Made by a program: the position numbers and the translations under genes. The notes under the pieces were generated by a model. That model did no database searches. It saw nothing but the letters and a program-made list of their open reading frames with translations, and was not told the DNA's origin. A stretch of 64,000 bases of DNA. It comes from Sphingomonas sp. (lineage in GTDB: Bacteria; Pseudomonadota; Alphaproteobacteria; Sphingomonadales; Sphingomonadaceae). The stretch lies in contig NZ_QFOB01000004.1 in NCBI RefSeq assembly GCF_003248515.1, forward strand, positions 186,001 to 250,000, in the 5' to 3' direction. The first letter of the stretch is position 1. Each line of letters begins with the position of its first letter. Below, piece by piece: positions 1 to 8,958 of the stretch.

Positions 1-468
1 ATCCAGCCCGATCACATCCTCAATCTCCTGCCGCACCTTCTCGGGCTCGGCGGCGGGCAGATCGATCTTGTTGATGACGGGCACGATCTCATGATCATGC
101 TCGATCGACTGATAGACGTTGGCGAGCGTCTGCGCCTCCACGCCCTGCGCGGCATCCACCACCAGCAGCGCGCCCTCGCAGGCGGCCAGGCTGCGCGAGA
201 CTTCGTACGCGAAGTCGACATGGCCCGGCGTGTCCATCAGGTTGAGCACATGGCCCTTCCAGTCGAGGCGCACCGTCTGCGCCTTGATCGTGATGCCGCG
301 CTCCTTCTCGATATCCATATTGTCGAGCACCTGGGCGCTCATCTCGCGATCCGAAAGGCCGCCCGTGCGCTGGATCAGGCGATCGGCAAGCGTGGACTTG
401 CCATGATCGATATGGGCGATGATCGAAAAATTGCGGATCTTGTCGAGAGGCGTCATGCGCGAGCGCAT
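1..468 (-). CDS. lepA: Elongation factor 4 (LepA), N-terminal part, cut by window edge
   Basis: Translational GTPase that back-translocates or remodels stalled ribosomes. Only the first ~156 residues are in the window; the gene continues off the left edge. Visible are the G1 motif AHIDHGKST, the G3 motif DTPGH, and the G4 motif NKID close to the edge, all in the order and spacing of LepA. The protein begins MRSRMTPLDKIRNFSIIAH if the ATG at 468 is used; the ATG at 456 (MTPLDK) is an equally good and more usual start. It is divergent from the diguanylate cyclase gene at 632. Identity is certain from the family-specific N-terminus; only the start is open. Confidence 0.95.
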   Translation of the reverse strand, partial: MRSRMTPLDKIRNFSIIAHIDHGKSTLADRLIQRTGGLSDREMSAQVLDNMDIEKERGITIKAQTVRLDWKGHVLNLMDTPGHVDFAYEVSRSLAACEGALLVVDAAQGVEAQTLANVYQSIEHDHEIVPVINKIDLPAAEPEKVRQEIEDVIGLD

Positions 469-631
469 AGAGCCAGATCGCCCGGCGTGGAAGCGCCCCT
501 TGCGCGCACGCCGCCCACCTCCGTTTCGTATCGGCCTCTTAACGGATCGCTAGGGCGAATCTGGCAAAGCGGGCGCGTCGGCGGTTTCGCCCGCCACGAC
601 ATCCCGATGGCGCCATATTCAAGGTGTTTCG

Positions 632-2701
632 TTGAACCGTTCCCCGACCGTGCTCGATCGGATCACCCGTTATCGCAGCCTCGAACGCAATTCGGGGCGG
701 CGCGCCGAGGATCAGGACGGATCGCAGCGTGCCCTGCGCCTCGTCCAGGCGATCGAGGATCAGGGCAATGGCTGGTTCTGGGAAACCGACCGTGCCGGCC
801 ACATCACCTATCTTTCCGCCAAGATCGCAGATTTTTTCGGCGGCGAGGGAGCCGTGCTCGGCGAATCGCTGAAGGGCCTGTTCCAGACGAGCGGCAGCGG
901 CATGGGCACGGAGCGCACGCTGGGCTTCCTGCTCCAGGCGCATAGCAGCTTCAGCGATCTGGAGATCGTCGCTGGCGCCGTGCCGGGCCGGGTCTGGTCC
1001 ATTTCCGGCCGCCCCGCGCTCGATCGCAACGGCCGCTTCATGGGCTTCGTCGGAACGGGATCGGATCTCACGGCACGCCAGCGTACCGAGGCCGAGATCA
1101 CGCGCCTCGCCCTTTATGATACGCTGACCGGCCTCGCCAATCGCGCGCGGCTCCAGCACGGGCTGGATCAGGCACTGGCGCGGCGATCCGGCGGGGGGCG
1201 CCGCACCGCCCTCTTCCAGCTCGATCTCGATCGCTTCAAGGCCGTGAACGACACGCTCGGCCATCAGGTGGGCGATCAGTTGCTGGTGCAGGTCGCGCGA
1301 CGCCTGCAGGCGGCTGCGGAAAATATGCCGAGCGCCCTCGTCGGCCGGCTGGGCGGCGACGAATTCCAGATCGTGATCGTGGGCGATCATGATCGCGAGG
1401 AACTGGCCGTCTGGGCGAAATCCATCATCGCATCGCTGGCGCGGCCCTATTCGATCAAGGATGCGTGGATCTCGATCGGATCCTCGATCGGCATCGCGCT
1501 GGCGCCGGACGATGGCGATGATCCCGAAACGCTGGTGCGTAACGCCGATCTGGCGCTCTATGCCGCCAAGGGCGCCGGACGCGGCGTATTCCATTTCTTC
1601 AAGGCGGATCTGCTGGCCCAGGCCCGCCGGCGCAAGGAAATGGAAGACGATCTGCGCGACGCGCTCCGCCATGAGCAGTTGCGGCTCGTCTATCAACCGA
1701 TCGTCAGCACCCTCTCCGGCGAAGTCACGGGATTCGAGGCGCTGCTGCGCTGGCAGCATCCGAAACGAGGCCCCGTCTCACCCGCCGATTTCATCCCGGT
1801 GGCCGAGGAATCGGGCCTGATCGAGCAGATCGGCGAATGGGTGCTGCGCACGGCCGCGCGCGAGGCGGTGGCATGGCCCCGGCCCGTCCGTCTGGCCGTG
1901 AACGTCTCGCCCGTCCAGTTCGCGAAACCCGGCTGGCCGGCGGTGGTGGCCAATGCGCTCGCGGTATCCGGGCTGGAGGCGCGCCGGCTGGAACTGGAAA
2001 TCACCGAGAGCGTGTTCATGGAGGGATCGGATACGATCCAGGCCACGTTCAAGGCGCTGAAGCGGCTCGGCATCCGCTTCGCCCTTGACGATTTCGGCAC
2101 GAGCTATTCATCGCTCGGCTATCTCCAGACGGCCCCCTTCGACAAGATCAAGATCGACCAGAGCTTCGTGCGGGGCGCCTGCATCGCCGGGAGCCGCAAC
2201 GGCGCGATCATCCGCGCGATCGTCGGCCTGGCCGAAGCGCTGGAGCTGGAAACCACCGCCGAGGGCGTGGAGGCCCATGACGAGATCGAGCTGATCCGTT
2301 CGCTCGGCTGCTCGCACATACAGGGCTTCGTGTACGGCATGCCGATGACGCACGATGCGGTGATGGACAGGCTGGCCAATTCCACCACCCTGGTGCCAAG
2401 CGGGGTTCGTCACAGCCGGCCGCCGCGCGTGCGCATGCTGCGCTCCGTGATGATCGAGCAGAATGGCAAGCGGACGAGTGCGCGCCTGCGCGACATCTCC
2501 GTCGCCGGTGCGATGATCGATCAGCTCGGGCCGGCGGGCTTGCTGCCCGGCGCCACGCTCCAGATCGAGCTGATGGCCGGGGACTGGACGCCCGCGCGCG
2601 TCCAATGGTCGAATGACGGGCGCGCCGGCCTCTCGCTGCTTCGCTCGTTCAACTTCGCAGCCGTGACGGGCCAGGCGAACGGAACGAAGGCGGCGGGCTA
2701 G
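632..2701 (+). CDS. PAS-GGDEF-EAL-PilZ cyclic-di-GMP signalling protein
   Basis: A 689-residue soluble protein predicted to make and/or break cyclic di-GMP. In order: a PAS-like sensor (roughly residues 45-155, WFWETDRAGHITYLS), a GGDEF domain with intact GGDEF at 241-245, an EAL domain with EAL at 369-371, DDFGTSYSS and TAEGVE, and a C-terminal PilZ-like segment (RPPRVR from about 596, DISVAG from 621) that would bind c-di-GMP. No membrane segment is seen. The RxxD inhibitory site upstream of GGDEF is absent, so feedback may come from the PilZ part instead. The start is a TTG at 632, chosen because the frame has no nearby upstream ATG or GTG with good context. Both catalytic motifs look intact, so either activity is possible. 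Confidence 0.9.
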   Translation: MNRSPTVLDRITRYRSLERNSGRRAEDQDGSQRALRLVQAIEDQGNGWFWETDRAGHITYLSAKIADFFGGEGAVLGESLKGLFQTSGSGMGTERTLGFLLQAHSSFSDLEIVAGAVPGRVWSISGRPALDRNGRFMGFVGTGSDLTARQRTEAEITRLALYDTLTGLANRARLQHGLDQALARRSGGGRRTALFQLDLDRFKAVNDTLGHQVGDQLLVQVARRLQAAAENMPSALVGRLGGDEFQIVIVGDHDREELAVWAKSIIASLARPYSIKDAWISIGSSIGIALAPDDGDDPETLVRNADLALYAAKGAGRGVFHFFKADLLAQARRRKEMEDDLRDALRHEQLRLVYQPIVSTLSGEVTGFEALLRWQHPKRGPVSPADFIPVAEESGLIEQIGEWVLRTAAREAVAWPRPVRLAVNVSPVQFAKPGWPAVVANALAVSGLEARRLELEITESVFMEGSDTIQATFKALKRLGIRFALDDFGTSYSSLGYLQTAPFDKIKIDQSFVRGACIAGSRNGAIIRAIVGLAEALELETTAEGVEAHDEIELIRSLGCSHIQGFVYGMPMTHDAVMDRLANSTTLVPSGVRHSRPPRVRMLRSVMIEQNGKRTSARLRDISVAGAMIDQLGPAGLLPGATLQIELMAGDWTPARVQWSNDGRAGLSLLRSFNFAAVTGQANGTKAAG

Positions 2702-2899
2702 CGCGCTTTCGAGGCCGGTGGAATCATCCTGCGGCCCGGAAATCAGGGCAAAGCAGATGCGAAAGCGCCAGATCCAGCGCCACCGGATCGCGGGCGGCGC
2801 CATGACGTGGCGACATTCGATATCCGGGGCTGCCTGGGGACCGCCCTGCTGCGCGGACGAATCCCGAAAGAACCCCGAATATCGAGATGCCGTCGATCG

Positions 2900-3535
2900 T
2901 CAGGCGAAGCGGATCGCTGCCTTCCGCCGACGGATCGAGCTCCCCACGAGCCCGAAGCCGATAATGAACATCGCCCAGCTTGCCGGTTCCGGCAGGGCGA
3001 TGGCGGTCGCGCCGATATTGCCCGTGCTGCCCGCGCCGTTCACGAGATCCGTGGTGAAATAGATATTCGCGCCCGAAACCGTGTTGAAATCCAGCGAGGC
3101 CAGCGAGAGGAGGCCCGAATTGGCCGTGACCGTAAAGCTGAGCGTGCCATCGAAGCCGCCGCCATAGCCGGGTCCGCAGGCCGTGGTGCAATCGATCGCA
3201 TAATCGAACGATCCGAACGGCGGCGCCGTGACGCCGGCGGGCGTCACCACCGCGAAACCGCTCGTCAGCGCCGAAATCGTGATCGCCGGATCGCCGACGA
3301 GGCTGAAGCTGAAGGCGTTGTGATTGGCGTTGCCGTCATGGATCCGATAGCCGGATGCCAATGTCTGCGAGAAAATCAGGGATCCCCAGCTTTCGGTGAC
3401 CGAAACGGTTCCAAATGGGCCGGAACCAAGCCCGGCCGCAGCTCCCCCTGCGGATAGACTGAACAGCGCCGTGGCGGCGGATGCCTGAACGGAAATGGCC
3501 GAACATAATGCGGCCGCGATGATAAGCTTACGCAC
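2900..3535 (-). CDS. PEPxxWA-CTERM sorting-domain secreted protein
   Basis: A 211-residue exported protein of unknown function. It has a signal peptide (MRKLIIAAALCSAISVQASA), a Gly/Ser/Thr-rich beta-type middle with one Cys pair (CTTACG), and a C-terminal sorting tail from about residue 181 (LPEPASWAM, then a hydrophobic stretch, then RRRKAAIRFA). This is the PEPxxWA-CTERM form common in sphingomonads, recognised by an exosortase not present in this window. The start is a GTG at 3535 with AGGAGG about nine bases upstream, which settles it. It stands alone behind a 400-bp AT-rich control region. It shares the tail with the gene at 38551 but not the body. Confidence 0.85.
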   Translation of the reverse strand: MRKLIIAAALCSAISVQASAATALFSLSAGGAAAGLGSGPFGTVSVTESWGSLIFSQTLASGYRIHDGNANHNAFSFSLVGDPAITISALTSGFAVVTPAGVTAPPFGSFDYAIDCTTACGPGYGGGFDGTLSFTVTANSGLLSLASLDFNTVSGANIYFTTDLVNGAGSTGNIGATAIALPEPASWAMFIIGFGLVGSSIRRRKAAIRFA

Positions 3536-3942
3536 GACCCCTGCCCTCCTGAGAAGAACATTAACCCTGTTTCGACTTCATACTCTCAAATAAAATCGCA
3601 TTACGATTCGTTAATCTCATATGAATAATGATGAGTCAACGATCTGAAATGTTTCGGGAAGACCGGACATCTTAACATTCGTTGCTTGTTGCTAATGATT
3701 TTCAATAAAATTGATTCCAACAAAAGATCTGGCGCTTTTCCGGTCTTATTTTTCCTTCACTGGAAGATCCGATCGCCGGCTGCACACGCCTTTCGTGCGG
3801 AGCAGGCTGGCCAATTCGGAACAATTGCGCGCCCGGACGGCAGAATGCGCCGCGCCTGCAAAGGCGCGCCCGCTCGCGCGCTCGCTCCATGGCCCCGTCA
3901 TGCGCCACGGAGTCGCTCTTCGATATCCCGCGCCGGCCGGGC
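3536..3942. other. AT-rich intergenic control region upstream of PEPxxWA-CTERM gene
   Basis: About 400 bases with no convincing gene. The part from about 3555 to 3770 is far richer in A and T than anything else nearby and would make a long 5' regulatory region for the PEPxxWA gene. The rest, nearer the nadR stop, returns to high GC and holds a small hairpin with a GCAA loop (3851-3868, stem CGCGCCT) that might end nadR transcription, though it has no T-run. Confidence 0.5.
3611..3639 (-). promoter_or_regulatory. Candidate sigma-70-like promoter for PEPxxWA-CTERM gene
   Basis: On the minus strand, TTGACT (3639-3634) is followed after exactly 17 bases by GATTAA (3616-3611), about 76 bases before the GTG start at 3535. 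The -35 is good (5 of 6) and the -10 weak. No sigma-54 -24/-12 pair was found, although some PEP-CTERM genes elsewhere use one. Confidence 0.3.
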
Positions 3943-4893
3943 TCAGGCCAGTCCCGCTGCCTCGATGGCCTCGACGGAGCGGGCGAATCGCTCCTCCGGC
4001 GGTCCGGATATGATGACATAGGGCAGACCGCGCCGATCGAGCTGATCGCGCGAGCAATCGAAGAATTTGCGGCGCCGCTCCGGATCCCCGAAAAAGCGCG
4101 TGCCATCATCGACCCAGGGCATATCGATATCGAGCAGCAGGTAGAGATTGGCCGTCTCGTCGAACGCCTCGAACCACGGATCGCTGCGCTCGAACAGCAT
4201 TTCGGCCCAGGCTGCCGTCATCAACGGATCGGTATCGAGAATCAGGCGCCGGTTGCAGAAGCGCAGCGTGGAGCGCGTCATCGCCGCATGGGTCCTGCCG
4301 ATCGCAAGCAGGTCCGCCATCGTCAGCGCCAGCCCGAAGGCCTCGCAATAGGTGCGGCCATATTCGGGCAGATAGAGCGTATCGAAATGGCGGGCGAGCG
4401 CGGGGGCGAGCGTGGATTTTCCCGTGCTCTCCGGCCCGTGCAGACAGATGGTGCGCGCAAAATAGGGCCGTACGGGCGCCGGCAGGAAGGGCCAGGCCAC
4501 CAGCGGATCCTCGCGCACTTCAGCACCGGAAACGGGCACGGTCCGCTGGCCATGATCCAGTTCCACGAAGCGCGCGCCCAGCAGCGGCGCGATCGCCGAT
4601 TGCCCGCCGCCTCCCGCATAGATCACGTCGATCGGCCCGGGCACGGCCGCGCGCACCAGTTCCGCGAAGCTCGCGGCGCGGGGTGGCGCGGCCGAGATTT
4701 CGCGCGCGACGATATCGGCGCCTGGAAAAAGTTCGGTCAGCCATGCCTGCCGGATCGGGAGCGGCACCATATCGGCCGGCCGCCCCACCAGCAGGATGGT
4801 CAGCCGGTCGACCAGTTCGGTCGCCGCGCGCCCGAGCATGACGTGGCCGGCATGCGGCGGATCGAACCGGCCGAAGATCAGCCCATGCGTCAC
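3943..4893 (-). CDS. nadR: NadR-type bifunctional NMN adenylyltransferase / ribosylnicotinamide kinase
   Basis: A 316-residue cytoplasmic enzyme of NAD salvage: phosphorylation of nicotinamide riboside and adenylylation of NMN to NAD. The N-terminal half is a nucleotidyltransferase with GRFDPPHAGH; the C-terminal half is a P-loop kinase with GPESTGKST. The N-terminal XRE repressor domain of enterobacterial NadR is absent, so this is the enzyme-only form. Its start overlaps the end of pnuC by four bases (ATGA), so transport and phosphorylation are translationally coupled. This fits PnuC uptake being driven by metabolic trapping. Confidence 0.9.
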   Translation of the reverse strand: MTHGLIFGRFDPPHAGHVMLGRAATELVDRLTILLVGRPADMVPLPIRQAWLTELFPGADIVAREISAAPPRAASFAELVRAAVPGPIDVIYAGGGGQSAIAPLLGARFVELDHGQRTVPVSGAEVREDPLVAWPFLPAPVRPYFARTICLHGPESTGKSTLAPALARHFDTLYLPEYGRTYCEAFGLALTMADLLAIGRTHAAMTRSTLRFCNRRLILDTDPLMTAAWAEMLFERSDPWFEAFDETANLYLLLDIDMPWVDDGTRFFGDPERRRKFFDCSRDQLDRRGLPYVIISGPPEERFARSVEAIEAAGLA

Positions 4894-5477
4894 GCGGACG
4901 TCTCGCCCCCATTTTCACGCTCGGCGCGCAACCATGCCCGCCACCCCAGAAGAGACATCAACAAAAACAAGGCGTATAGCAAGGCCGTTACGCGCAGATC
5001 CCGGCTCCAGTAGAGCGCGATCGCGACGACATCGACCGCCCCCCAGAGAGGCCAGTTCTCGATCAGCCGCCGCGCGAGCATGGCCTGGGCGGTCACGCTC
5101 ATCGCGGCGACCGCACCGTCCCAATAGGGATTAACCGCATCCGTGAAATGGTGCATGCCGCTGCTCCACGCCAGCCATGCCGCCGTGGCGACCGACGCCC
5201 ACAGGGCGCGCGCGCGCCAGCCCAGCCGCTCGACCACCACCTCGCCCGATCGCCCGGCCGAACGCCGCCACTCCCACCAGCCATAAAGCTGTACCGCGAA
5301 GAAGAAGAGCTGGAGCAGCGCATCGCTGTAGAGCCGCTGCTCGAAGAAGATCGGTGCGTAGAGCGCCACCATCGCCAGCCCGAAGGCGTAATTCCAGATG
5401 TTACGGCGGATGAGCAGCACGATGTTGATGACGCCAAGGGCGGCGGCGACGGCTTCGAAGGGGCTCACGATGAACAA
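4890..5477 (-). CDS. pnuC: Nicotinamide riboside/mononucleotide transporter PnuC
   Basis: A 195-residue inner-membrane protein of the PnuC family, with about seven hydrophobic segments and the family signatures NIWNYAFGLA near the N-terminus and QLYGWWEW around residue 65. It carries nicotinamide riboside by facilitated diffusion, trapped by the downstream NadR kinase. The first gene of a two-gene operon, overlapping nadR by four bases. I see no NAD+ riboswitch-like structure in the 200 bases upstream, though I could not fold the region by computation. Confidence 0.9.
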   Translation of the reverse strand: MFIVSPFEAVAAALGVINIVLLIRRNIWNYAFGLAMVALYAPIFFEQRLYSDALLQLFFFAVQLYGWWEWRRSAGRSGEVVVERLGWRARALWASVATAAWLAWSSGMHHFTDAVNPYWDGAVAAMSVTAQAMLARRLIENWPLWGAVDVVAIALYWSRDLRVTALLYALFLLMSLLGWRAWLRAERENGGETSA

Positions 5478-5685
5478 TGCCTATCGCATCGCTTCGGATC
5501 GCGCCAGCCGGGCGGGATCGGCAGCGATGGGAGCCCCATCCCCCCGGCGGAGCACGTCATCCGGGCGCCGCTTCATTTTATGGCCGACTACCCCCTTGCC
5601 GCCACGAAAGACCGTCGCTAAAGCGCCGCGACTTGGCTCGCCGGACCCGCCTGACCCACAGGCACGAAAGGGTTCCGGACTCCGT

Positions 5686-5762
5686 CGGGGAGTAGCTCAG
5701 CCTGGTAGAGCACTGTCTTCGGGAGGCAGGGGCCGGAGGTTCGAATCCTCTCTCCCCGACCA
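5686..5762 (+). tRNA. tRNA-Pro (anticodon CGG)
   Basis: A complete cloverleaf of 77 bases. The acceptor stem CGGGGAG pairs with CTCCCCG, followed by discriminator A and an encoded CCA. The D-arm is GCTC...GAGC, the anticodon stem CTGTC/GGCAG has loop TTCGGGA giving anticodon CGG (reads CCG), and the T-loop is TTCGAAT on stem GGAGG/CCTCT. All features are normal. It lies between pnuC and glycerate kinase. Confidence 0.96.
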
Positions 5763-5764
5763 TC

Positions 5765-5805
5765 GCAAAATCTGTCTGAAATCTTTGAATTCAGACAGAT
5801 TTTGC
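5765..5805 (+). terminator. Perfect 16-bp inverted repeat after tRNA-Pro
   Basis: GCAAAATCTGTCTGAA (5765-5780) and its exact reverse complement (5790-5805) flank a nine-base loop. It starts two bases after the tRNA CCA end. The arm ends in TTTTGC, so it resembles a rho-independent terminator in which the T-run lies inside the stem; the two strands are nearly symmetrical, so it could also stop transcription from the other side. Confidence 0.6.
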
Positions 5806-6006
5806 GTCCAGGTTCATGCTTCATTGCGCTGATATTCCGCGCCTTTCCCAGCTTCCGGATCCCCATGTCTCCGGCTGTTTGCATCGCCTCGATCGCGCCC
5901 GGTCCGCCTCCATTTGCGGGCATCATGGCGTGATGGCTGGCATCCATTCCTCTTCCTGATAGGCATCCACCTATGGATGGGAGCCCGAATCTACCAAGCC
6001 GGTCAT

Positions 6007-7311
6007 ATGCCATTCGAGGATGATCGGGATCGCGCGCGACATCTTCTCGCAGAGATGTTCCGGGCCGCCGTGCGGGCGGCCGACCCGAAGGCGGCGATCG
6101 CGCGGCATCTTCCGCCCCGCCCGAAGGGGCGCACGATCGTGGTGGCGATTGGCAAGGCCGCCATTCCGATGGCCCGGGCGCTGGAACAATTGTGGCCTCA
6201 TGTATGCGAAGGCATCGTGATCGATCGCCATGGGGCAATCGGCCAGCCGGAGAGACTGCCGCTTCTGCGCGCCTCGCATCCCATTCCCGATGCCGCGGGC
6301 GAGGCGGCGACAGCGGCGGTGCTGGCCGCGGTAAGCGGCCTCAGTGAAGACGATCTGGTGATCGCCCTGATTTCGGGCGGTGGCTCCGCCCTGCTGCCCG
6401 CGCCTCCTGCGGGCATGACGCTGGCGGACGAACAGGCCGTGAATCGCGCCCTGCTGGCATCCGGCCTGCCGATCAGCCGGATGAATCTGGTCCGGACGCA
6501 TCTTTCCACGATCAAGGGCGGCGGCCTCACCGCTGCGGCCCGGCCGGCGCGGGTGATAAGCTTTGTCGTGTCCGACGTGCCGGGCGACGATCCGGCCTTG
6601 GTCTCCTCCGGCCCCACGATCGCGCCCGCGCGCGGAATATCCGATGCGCTTGCCACGATCCGCGAGGCGGGCCTCGCGCTTCCGGAGGCCGCGATGCGCC
6701 ATCTGCGCGGGATCGAGGCGGACGACATAACGCCCCCACCCCGCGAAACCAGCGACGAAGTGCATATCGTGGCTTCCGCCATGACGTCTCTCGTGGCGGC
6801 GGCGGATCTGGCGCGTGCCGCCGGTTATGCTCCGTTGATCCTGTCCGATGCGATCGAAGGGGAAGCTTCGGAGATAGGGCGCGAACAGGGTCTCAAGGCG
6901 CTGCGCGAGGCCGGAGCGGGCGAGCGTGAACGCACCCCCCTGGCCCTGCTTTCCGGTGGCGAGACCACCGTGACGATCGGAAACACGCCGGGCCGTGGCG
7001 GGAGGAACAGCGAATTCCTTCTCGCTTTCGCCCGGCAGATTGCCGGGTGCGAGTATATCCACGCCCTCGCCGCCGATACGGACGGCATCGACGGAAGCGA
7101 GACAAATGCGGGCGCCTTCGCCGATGGCACCACCATAGCGCGGCTTCGCTCGGCGGGCGTGGATGCGGGGGACGCGCTGGCCCGGCACGACGCCTTCACC
7201 GCCTTCGAGGCGATCGGCGATCTGTTCGTGACCGGCCCGACCGGAACCAATGTTAATGATTTTCGGGCGATCCTGATCGACAATCGCCCGACCGGGCCGA
7301 AGGGAGAATAG
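6007..7311 (+). CDS. Glycerate 2-kinase, DUF4147/MOFRL family (GckA/TtuD type)
   Basis: A 434-residue cytoplasmic enzyme expected to phosphorylate D-glycerate to 2-phosphoglycerate. Older annotations call this family hydroxypyruvate reductase. The N-terminal DUF4147 domain shows ISGGGSALLPAP and the Lys-containing STIKGGGL; the C-terminal MOFRL domain shows TPGRGGRNSEF and ADTDGIDGS. ATG 6007 is preferred over 5914, since the upstream 31 residues (MRASWRDGW...) look non-coding and the family begins with the RDRARHLL helix. It would join glyoxylate/hydroxyacid metabolism with dehydrogenases such as the one at 59136. Confidence 0.88.
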   Translation: MPFEDDRDRARHLLAEMFRAAVRAADPKAAIARHLPPRPKGRTIVVAIGKAAIPMARALEQLWPHVCEGIVIDRHGAIGQPERLPLLRASHPIPDAAGEAATAAVLAAVSGLSEDDLVIALISGGGSALLPAPPAGMTLADEQAVNRALLASGLPISRMNLVRTHLSTIKGGGLTAAARPARVISFVVSDVPGDDPALVSSGPTIAPARGISDALATIREAGLALPEAAMRHLRGIEADDITPPPRETSDEVHIVASAMTSLVAAADLARAAGYAPLILSDAIEGEASEIGREQGLKALREAGAGERERTPLALLSGGETTVTIGNTPGRGGRNSEFLLAFARQIAGCEYIHALAADTDGIDGSETNAGAFADGTTIARLRSAGVDAGDALARHDAFTAFEAIGDLFVTGPTGTNVNDFRAILIDNRPTGPKGE

Positions 7312-7599
7312 TCCGCGCTGGCCGCGATGCCATAATGCGGAAACCGGTGTCGCGCCCGCATCGACGCCGGCAGCGAACAGGCCGCTACTCCATCGCCCGT
7401 GCCGCGCATTTCGCCTGATGAGGCTTCGTCGCGAAATCGGTATCACAACAAATCATCAGCACCCGTCCCACAAACAATGACGAACTTGGCTTGAATTCGC
7501 CATTTTCATGCGGCCTCCGCAACTGCCCGGCCCATAAGAGCAATTTGCATTCGTCGCATTATGACTGTTACTTCGCGGTGACAGAGGGATGGGGCCGCA

Positions 7600-8958
7600 A
7601 TGATCGTCGATACACCTTCCGAACTTCATTTCGCCCATGCAGGTGGTGCGGAACGCAAGACGCAGATCGTGATCGTGGGAGGTGGTGCTGCCGGCCTGGA
7701 ACTCGCCGCACGCCTCGGGCGGCGTTATGGTCGCAAGCATCACGACATCATCCTGGTGGAGCGAAACCGCACGCACATCTGGAAGCCGCTGCTGCATGAG
7801 GTGGCGACCGGCGCGCTCGACGCGAATATCGACGAGGTGGGCTATCGCGCGCATTGCCATCGCTTCGGCTATCGCTTCTTCAACGGATCGCTGGAATCGG
7901 TGGATACGGAGGCTCGGCGGATCCATCTCGCACCGCTGATCGAGGGCGATCGCGAGATCATCGCCCGGCATTCGCTGCGATACGATTATCTGGTGCTGGC
8001 CTACGGATCGGTGACGAACGATTTCGGCACGCCGGGCGTGAGCGAATATTGCCTCGCGCTGGATAGCCGGGAGGATGCCGACCGTTTTCGCAACAGCCTG
8101 ATAAACCAGTGCCTGCGCGTATCCCGTTCCATGCTGATCGATCCGGGCGGAGACGCGCGCGTGCGCATCTCGATCGTCGGAGCGGGCGCGACGGGCGTGG
8201 AACTGGCGGCGGAACTGTACAACGCCGCGAACGCGCTGGCCTTTTACGGCCTGGAGGTTTTCGATGGCAGGAGGCTGGAAGTCTCGCTGATCGAAGCCGG
8301 CCCCCGCATCCTCCCCGCCTTGCCCGAAAGACTGGCGGCGGCGGCGCACAAGGAACTGGAAAAGCTGGGCGTCAGGGTGCTGACGGGAACGGCGGTGACC
8401 CGCGTCACCCAGGCCGGCATCGAGGCCGCGAACGGGGATGTGATCCCGGCCGATCTGAAGATCTGGGCGGCCGGCGTGAAGGCGACTCCGATCCGCGGCA
8501 CGCTCGGCCATCTCGAAGTGTCGCGCAACGGCCAGATCCTCACCACCGATACGCTGCAAACCAGGAGCGATCCTCGGATCTTCGCGATCGGGGACTGTGC
8601 CTCCTGCACTCCGGCCGGGCGCGACAGCCCCGTTCCGCCGCGCGCGCAGGCCGCGCACCAGATGGCCACACACACCTTCCGCAATCTCGGCCTGCTGATG
8701 GCCGGGCGCAGCCTCAAACCCTTCGTTTACAGGGACAAGGGCTCGCTCGTCTCGCTCAGCCGCTTTTCCACGGTGGGCAGCCTGATGGGGTCCCTTGTCG
8801 GCGGCTCGCTCGCGATCGAGGGCAGACTGGCGCGGCTCGTCTATACCTCACTTTATCACATGCACCTGATCGCCATTCACGGCTGGCCGAGGGGCATCGC
8901 CCTCATCGCCTTCGGGCGCGTGCACTCCATCCTGCGCCCCCGGCTGAAACTGCACTGA
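7600..8958 (+). CDS. ndh: Type II NADH dehydrogenase (NDH-2)
   Basis: A 452-residue peripheral inner-membrane flavoprotein that oxidises NADH with quinone without pumping protons. Motifs: FAD-binding VIVGGGAAGLE near residue 27, a second dinucleotide motif IVGAGATGVELA near 190, and the C-terminal FAD contact FAIGDCAS near 330. The C-terminal hydrophobic segment is the membrane-facing helix. ATG 7600 gives the usual N-terminus. Its 3' end overlaps the convergent sulfotransferase-like gene by about 110 bases. The 288 bases upstream hold an ATTTCGC...GCGAAAT inverted repeat (7408-7437) but no clear promoter. Confidence 0.9.
   Translation: MIVDTPSELHFAHAGGAERKTQIVIVGGGAAGLELAARLGRRYGRKHHDIILVERNRTHIWKPLLHEVATGALDANIDEVGYRAHCHRFGYRFFNGSLESVDTEARRIHLAPLIEGDREIIARHSLRYDYLVLAYGSVTNDFGTPGVSEYCLALDSREDADRFRNSLINQCLRVSRSMLIDPGGDARVRISIVGAGATGVELAAELYNAANALAFYGLEVFDGRRLEVSLIEAGPRILPALPERLAAAAHKELEKLGVRVLTGTAVTRVTQAGIEAANGDVIPADLKIWAAGVKATPIRGTLGHLEVSRNGQILTTDTLQTRSDPRIFAIGDCASCTPAGRDSPVPPRAQAAHQMATHTFRNLGLLMAGRSLKPFVYRDKGSLVSLSRFSTVGSLMGSLVGGSLAIEGRLARLVYTSLYHMHLIAIHGWPRGIALIAFGRVHSILRPRLKLH

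Noticed and set aside
5686..5805. tRNA-linked integration site
   Set aside because: No integrase, direct repeat of the tRNA end, or foreign gene block nearby; the palindrome is better seen as a terminator.
5618..6238. Frame through the tRNA-Pro region with ERIRTSG-like text
   Set aside because: This wording is a familiar false product of reading a tRNA gene antisense.
5971..7446. 491-residue frame opposite glycerate kinase
   Set aside because: Antisense to a well-supported gene with MOFRL and DUF4147 motifs.
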